Shown here piece after piece: positions 58,680 to 64,000 of a stretch of DNA of 64,000 nt. This DNA is from Margaritifera margaritifera (lineage: Eukaryota > Mollusca > Bivalvia > Unionida > Margaritiferidae): NCBI GenBank assembly GCA_029931535.1, contig JAQPZY010001523.1:375001-439000 (forward strand), in the 5' to 3' direction. The notes under the pieces are model-generated. The model did no database searches, was not told where the DNA came from, and was given only the letters and a program-made list of their open reading frames with translations. Each line of letters starts with the position of its first letter. Position 1 is the first letter of the stretch. The translations under genes were made by a program, and so were the position numbers.

Positions 58680-59218
58680 CAACAAAACTGTTATTACAAC
58701 ACAAATAAACTCAAGAAAAACATCATCAACAATAATGATGGTCTATGACTCAACTAAGTGTGGAAAAAGATCAATCCACATGTGTCTGAAGATGTGAAGG
58801 AAAAAAAATTGTTCACATATTAGATATTAAAAGCTAAGCTACTACTGACATCATGCTGAAAAGCAACCTTGGATGGAAACAACCAAACTAATTTGCTCCT
58901 CTGTATTATAACTTATTTTATCACACATATCAGCACAGTGTTCTACTTGTGACTTCACTTCTCATTCCACTCCATCCCATCCCCATCCAAGTGGGGCTGT
59001 ATCTGAGATGTAAAAAACGAGTTTTCATATATTCCTCCTCAGAAGACACATTATCTAAATATGAACACCATCTCTTGGTTGGTGTACACATGGTTCAGTT
59101 TAAGCAAGATTCCATATTACCCATGAAAAAGTGAATTTTGATCCTCCCATCTCCAGAACCTTTATTGCCATTTACTGATCCTCATGTTTTATGATTTTGA
59201 TTTAGGACTTCATGTTAC

Positions 59219-59349
59219 AAGATGTGACTGACAGATGCATGGATGAATGAACACAGACAGAAGGATGTGAGAGACAGATGTATGGATGAATGAACACAGA
59301 CAGAAGGCTGTGAGAGACAGATGTATGGATGAATGAACACAGACAGAAG
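59219..59349. repeat. 43-bp minisatellite, 3 copies
   Basis: GACAGATGTATGGATGAATG + AACACAGACAGAAG + GATGTGAGA, starting at 59230, 59273 and 59316. Confidence 0.92.
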
Positions 59350-59477
59350 AATTGATCAATATAACTGATCACAATATATGTAAAAAAGTGCCAAAATACT
59401 ACAAAAGTAAAACTCCCTGTAATTTGAAAGAAAAAAAAAAAAAGAATATACCTCCAATATATTATACCGTGAGGGAA

Positions 59478-60002
59478 CTTCTCACAGAATTTTGGACCAT
59501 CTCAGTCTCACTGAGTTTAATTTCTCACAGAATTTTGGACCATCCCAGTCTCACTGAGTTTAACTTCTCACAGAATTTTGGACCATCCCAGTCTCACCGA
59601 GTTTCATTTCTCAAAAAATTTTGGACCATCTCAGTCTCACTGAGTTTCATTTCTCACAGAATTTTGGACCATCTCAGTCTCACTGAGTTTCATTTCTCAC
59701 AGAATTTTGGACCATCTCAGTCTCACTGAGTTTAGTTTCTCAGAATTTTGGACCATCTCAGTCTCACTGAGTTTAATTTCTCACAGAATTTTGAACCATC
59801 TCAGTCTCACTGAGTTTAATTTCTCACAGAATTTTGGACCATCTCAGTCTCACTGAGTTTCATATCTCACAGAATTTTGGACCATCTCAGTCCCACTGAG
59901 TTTCATTTCTCACAGAATTTTGGACCATCTCAGTCTCACTGAGTTTTATTTCTCACAGAATTTTGGACCATCTGAGTCTCACTGAGTTTCATTTCTCACA
60001 GA
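59478..60002. repeat. 42-43-bp minisatellite, ~12 copies
   Basis: TTCTCACAGAATTTTGGACC + ATCTCAGTCTCACTGAGTTT + (A/C)AT. CTCAGT...ACTGAG inside each unit is a short palindrome. The 125-codon open frame across it is a by-product of the period. Confidence 0.96.
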
Positions 60003-60930
60003 ATAATAAAATTCTTATGACAACTTTGTTTCCTGGTGATATTTTGAAGACCATACCTTATAAGTGTAATCATAAGTTGGTGGAATGAAACAAGGATAAT
60101 TAAAATCATTATTGTGTACATATTCAATGCAATTGGTTGCAACTTATTAAGGTATGGTAAAAGTGAACCAAAAGGACATTTGTTTGCATTTCTGAATCAA
60201 ATCACATGATTGACCTTGGGGAGATAGACGAAAAATATCATATCAAAGAATTTACTAAAATCTAACAAAATAATTTGTTAAATGTAACAGTCTGGTACTG
60301 TGAAAGTATTACAGGTATGCAAGAACCTTACCTTTGACATGGAACAGATAAACTGACAACAAATTGACAGCAAGGTTGGCAGAATGACTCAACAATGGAT
60401 GGAACAATTAAAAGATAATAGAAATTATAAGTGGTTTATTAAGTTCAAAATTTTGGTCAGAAAGATGACTCTAAGCCTGAGGGTTATAATCTTTCAAAAG
60501 TGCAGCAGCAAATGTTTAACTAAGCAAACAAATGTGGTTTCATTTATTTTCATGGGTATCAAATTTTGTTGTTTTTTAAAAAAGGAAAATGTTTGTGGTT
60601 ACTTAAAATGGAGGATTTGTCCCTATCAAATAGATATTTTAGTTTGTGGATTAACCTATACAAAATAACCCAAATAAAGACTACAAAAGAACAAAAATAC
60701 ACAGACAACAAAAGGGGTGGTTGCCTGAATAGTAAAAACAATACTAGTGTCAGTATGAGTACAAATCAAACACCAGTCAAGATCAATGACTTACAGTGTC
60801 TTTACATCAATGCTCAACATCAAACTTAGCCGATGCAGCAAACACCACCAAGGGAAGCAGTTACTGAAACATATCTATATGATCTTTTACTTAAACTACT
60901 GTCCATAAAGTTGCACCACCTGTATATTCT
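60003..60930. other. Upstream intron sequence, no element recognised
   Basis: AT-rich; I looked for the expected upstream SAMHD1 exon (ASHNRFEH-type block) and did not find it. Confidence 0.5.
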
Positions 60931-60937
60931 GACGATC

Positions 60938-61012
60938 ATGTCGTGTGGATAATGTTGACGATCATGTCGTATGGATAATGTTGACGATCATGTCGTGTGG
61001 ATAATGTCATCA
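60938..61012. repeat. 26-bp minisatellite, ~3 copies
   Basis: Units of GACGATCATGTCGTGTGGAT + AATGTT. Confidence 0.93.
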
Positions 61013-61680
61013 TTTCATATGTGAATGAAACATGTGACAACTGCCACTTGCTCAGTACTCTCAGCTGGCTGTGGCAACCTTTGATGTGTAATGGAGGAAA
61101 GCAGCACACAACAAAATCTCTGATAGATTAGTTCTAATTATCCATGGCTTTGAGAAAGCTGCAATTTCTGGATTATTTACAAGACAAACGTTTGTGCTTC
61201 ACGCAAGATTACTGTATCCTGCTGACTTTAATCCATCCTATAAATTAAATCATCACTGATCTTCATTTGTTTGTGCACCATGACAAAAGAATAATTTCAC
61301 TACAAATCAAAAGGTTACATATGACTGTACGATAGAGCACTGACTCTTTGATTCACCAACTTGTATAAATTAGGCATGGAAACAGCTTTTCAGGCAATTA
61401 CAGACAGACATAGTAAGTTGGGATAAGAGATAAATATATTATATAGAGTAGCAAAAGGCACATATGGACCACTAGTCTAATATGTGTACTAAGTTTCACT
61501 GAGATATTTTGAACAGTGCTGAATTCTGCTTCATGGTTCACACAGTTCTGGTGAGGTTTCATTCAAGGACTTTTCAAGGAGTATTTTTTCTTACAGAAAT
61601 AAACTTTCTCCATATCTAACCTTGTTTATCACTGCATACATACATACAAAAGTAACAGAAATATGTAGCTTTTTTTGGGG
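61013..61680. other. Upstream intron sequence, no element recognised
   Basis: AT-rich; nothing recognised. Confidence 0.45.
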
Positions 61681-61683
61681 GGG

Positions 61684-61980
61684 GGTGTAAAACTATTTTT
61701 AATGATGTAATACTTACCTGTTGCTTTTGCATAGCTGGCTCTTTTCTGGATGGAAAATACACCAACTGTATGATGAGAATTCATCCTCCCACAGAGTGAA
61801 CTGGATGGTTCTGGAATACCAGAATGCCCTGGTCCAACCTGCAGATACCTTGCCCATGCGCACTGTCCTTCATTCTTTTTCAGGACGTAGCCTGAACTAG
61901 TGGGACATCAATGCGGGATTGGAGGAGGGAATCTGGCAATACCAACTGGTAAGTATTACATCATTAAAATTAGTTACCCC
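61684..61980. repeat. Inverted-repeat-bounded terminal unit, type B
   Basis: Arms of ~35 bp: TTTTTAATGATGTAATACTT at left and AAGTATTACATCATTAAAAT at right. Same arms as at 42377-42568, but a longer interior (~230 bp). Confidence 0.8.
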
Positions 61981-62173
61981 CACCAACCACATTTTAATAT
62001 CAGTAATACATAACCTGTTGCTATTGCATAGATTAATTTGTCAGTTCATTTGGAGGCTGATGATCCCACAACTGGCAAAAGAAAAACAAACACATGGAAT
62101 ACTCACCCTCACTGTAGAAGAGGAGATTACTGCCGGATGGTATCTGCATGGGCCACTTTTTGAACTATGACGA

Positions 62174-63118
62174 TCAGACCCACAGAAAACATGCCCTCAC
62201 TTTAATGAGCCAACAAGTGAAGAAAAAAGGAGAAGGCAGAATGAGATCGCCAAAATGGGGCTTCATTACATCCACCAGAGGCGAATGAGATAGATAGGCC
62301 CATGAGGTATCAATGGCTCGAACATCATAGGCTTTAATTTTCATGAATGAAAGGTCCCTCTTGATAAGGGTCTGATACGCTCTCTTGATAGTTATTTCAA
62401 TCCACCTCAAAATGGTGGAAGCTGAAATATCAGCTGGACCTTTAAGAAGGAGGAAAAAATGCTTCCTACCCTTCTTTCTCCCTTTAGAAACTGCCAAATG
62501 AAAGCGTAAAGGCCGAAGTGGACATAAAGGTCTATCCTGATCATCGTGGACACATATATGAATGAAACTGGGAATCTCAATCAGGAGTGGAGCAACCAAT
62601 GGAAGCTGGTTTTTGCTAAAAAAAACCTGGTTGGCAAAGGAGAGAAACTAACTCGTAATTTCCATTGAACCGTATACGGCCTTGCTCTATGGATAGGGCA
62701 TGAAGCTCACTCCTTCGTCTCATGGACATTAATGAGAGCAAGAAAACAGTCTTGTGGGAAAGGTTCTCAAAGGAAGCTTCACCCAATGGTTCATAGCGGT
62801 TTTAGTTAGATACCACAAGACAAAAGAGAGATTCCATCTAGGCATTAGCATGTGAGACACCGATCTTTGCAGTTCGAAATACCTGATCAGGTCTGCTAAG
62901 TGAGAGTCCGTCCCAATGGCTGGGCCTTTAGAAAATCTGAGTGTGTTGGATATGGCTGCCCAATAGCCCTTGAAAGCAGAAACCGTGAATTGTTTCTCTT
63001 CAAAAAGGAAGAGAAGAAAACCAGCCACTGTTCTCATAGCGGGGAAGCTAGGATTGACACATTTCCTACTGCACCAATCACAAAAGATTCTCCACTTGGC
63101 ATCAAAGACCTTAGACAT
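62174..63118 (-). pseudogene. Tyrosine recombinase, broken (copy 4)
   Basis: 63118-62760: SKVFDAKWRIFCDWCSRKCV and FLLFLFEEKQFTVSAFKGYW (core-binding domain). 62760-62640, another frame: KTVFLLSLMSMRRRSELHAL (first catalytic Arg box). 62599-62174: MKIKAYDVRAIDTSWAYLSH, the H-x-x-R box with His changed to Tyr. At least one frameshift and loss of a catalytic His make it inactive. Domain order and wording are typical of DIRS recombinases. Confidence 0.8.
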
Positions 63119-63677
63119 AGATCGTCTCCTGGAATGAACGATGCACTAGGCAACTTTGTTCGCAAACTTGTCCTGGCAGAGAGATCATTTGAGATGAGCT
63201 AAGCATGAAGGCGGAGATTCTGCAGGCTGTTGTGTAGGAGAGAGCCCCTGTGCTGCAACAGGAGGTCCCTCCTCTGGGATAATGTCCTGGGATGGTCCAC
63301 TAGCAGGTTGAGAAGATCACTGAACCACAATCATTGGGGCCACAGAGGGGCTATCAAAATGAGCTGAGTAATGGAGTTCCTTACTTTGTGAAGAATTTGT
63401 TTGAGGAATAAGTGAACTGCCAATACCACTTCAGGCTGAAAGCATCCATTGCCCAGACCCTCTGGTCAGGAAAAAGGGAAATTTAAAAGGGAAGCTTGTT
63501 GTTCAGCTTTGTAGCAAACAAGTCCACCAATGGTGTCCCACAAAGTTGGAACAGGGAATCTGTTACGGATTGGTGCAGAGACCATTCTGTGAGGACTATC
63601 TTCCCCTTCCTTGACAGACTATCTGCCAAAATATTCTTTTTGCCAGGAATGTGGCAAACTCGGAGACTAATACCATC

Positions 63678-63893
63678 TCAGGCTGCCCAGCCAAGGAGGT
63701 TCCAAACCTCCACACTGAGAGAAGGTGCACATGTGCCACCTTGTCTCCCGAGGTACACTACCACCAACATGTTGTCGTCAGAGGGCATCACGCAACGACC
63801 TCTTATTTTGTTGATGCACCCCTGAAGGGCTAAGAACACTGCCCTTGTTTCCAAATTGTTGATGTGGAGGATAGATTCTTCCCGGGACCACAA
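63678..63893 (-). pseudogene. RNase H fragment (copy 4)
   Basis: MWSREESILHINNLETRAVF...ALQGCINKIRGRCVMPSDDN MLVVVYLGRQGG. The W-S-x-x-E-x-x-x-H-I-N-x-L-E-x-x-A-V pattern and a following D-N match the RNase H of DIRS/Ty3-like elements. It lies upstream of the recombinase, as expected. Confidence 0.72.
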
Positions 63894-64000
63894 ACACTGA
63901 AGAATCAGTCCTTCCTACTCCAGATGAGTATGTCACCCTGAATCTGATGTATCTGCAAACAGATAAAAGTGGGATTTGTGGGCGTGCATGGGGATTCCAG

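Larger units (their letters stand above)
61684..64000 (-). mobile_element. DIRS-like retroelement copy 4 (type B), cut by window edge
   Basis: Begins with the type B unit (61684-61980: GTGTAAAACTATTTTTAATG ... complement at 61944-61979). It continues with tyrosine recombinase remnants (63118-62174) and an RNase H remnant (63893-63678), all on the minus strand. RT and gag would lie beyond 64000. The region 62040-63260 is colinear with 42620-43800 of copy 3, so they are one subfamily. Confidence 0.78.

Noticed and set aside
59352..59729. 125-codon open frame with Ser-rich repeats
   Set aside because: Generated by the 42-bp minisatellite; no conserved domain or splice context.
60340..60420. Donor-like CAAAG|gtaagg on the minus strand as a missing SAMHD1 exon
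   Set aside because: The translated segment lacks the ASHNRFEH-type sequence and has no matching phase; the upstream exon is probably beyond 64000.
60384..60829. Open frames of 87-94 codons upstream of exon w1
   Set aside because: They do not resemble the expected upstream SAMHD1 exon or any family I know; AT-rich chance frames.

Overview
The window is animal nuclear DNA: AT-rich, full of tandem arrays and mobile-element relics, with one intron-rich protein gene. The repeat content suggests a lophotrochozoan, most likely a mollusc (bivalve or gastropod). It includes DIRS-like tyrosine-recombinase retroelements, tRNA-derived SINEs carrying a CTTGGGAAA-type central motif, and degenerate 'ggccataactct' repeats. 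The species cannot be fixed from sequence alone.

The only host gene I can support is a SAMHD1 homologue (dNTP triphosphohydrolase, HD-domain protein) on the minus strand. Twelve exons between 58613 and 12895 join with matching phases and GT-AG borders into an open frame of 459 codons plus a TAG stop. This corresponds to roughly residue 168 to the C-terminus of the human protein. The SAM domain and the first HD-domain histidine should lie in exons beyond 64000. The coding part (1,381 nt) is spread over 45.7 kb, with introns from about 0.6 to 13.1 kb.

Layout in + coordinates. 1-12894 lies downstream of the gene: a 59-bp minisatellite, degenerate ~140-bp repeats, at least five double-hairpin foldback elements (2.4-7.5 kb) and short arrays. 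12895-13041 is the terminal exon. 13042-26165 is the largest intron, with minisatellites (61, ~33 and 48 bp), a hAT-like MITE with a perfect 8-bp target duplication, an 11-12 unit ~140-bp degenerate array, a non-LTR retrotransposon 3' part, and a piggyBac-like element with TTAA ends. 26166-28807 holds three exons and a long palindromic element. 28808-37745 is an intron with a 17-copy 97-bp array, DIRS-like copy 1 and a SINE. 37746-47799 holds five exons plus DIRS-like copy 3. The smallest exon (47752-47799) is partly duplicated together with its splice acceptor. 47800-54709 contains two minisatellites and the most complete DIRS-like element (50041-54395). 54710-58613 holds three exons and a hAT-like relic. 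58614-64000 is upstream intron with a 42-bp array and DIRS-like copy 4.

All recognisable DIRS-like coding remnants lie on the same strand as SAMHD1, and all are broken by stops or frameshifts. Nothing indicates an intact novel system. The most notable points are splice-level structures in SAMHD1 (duplicated acceptor/exon start, tandem competing donors, repeats abutting acceptors), conservation of a TPxK candidate CDK site, and the nested architecture of the retroelement ends.
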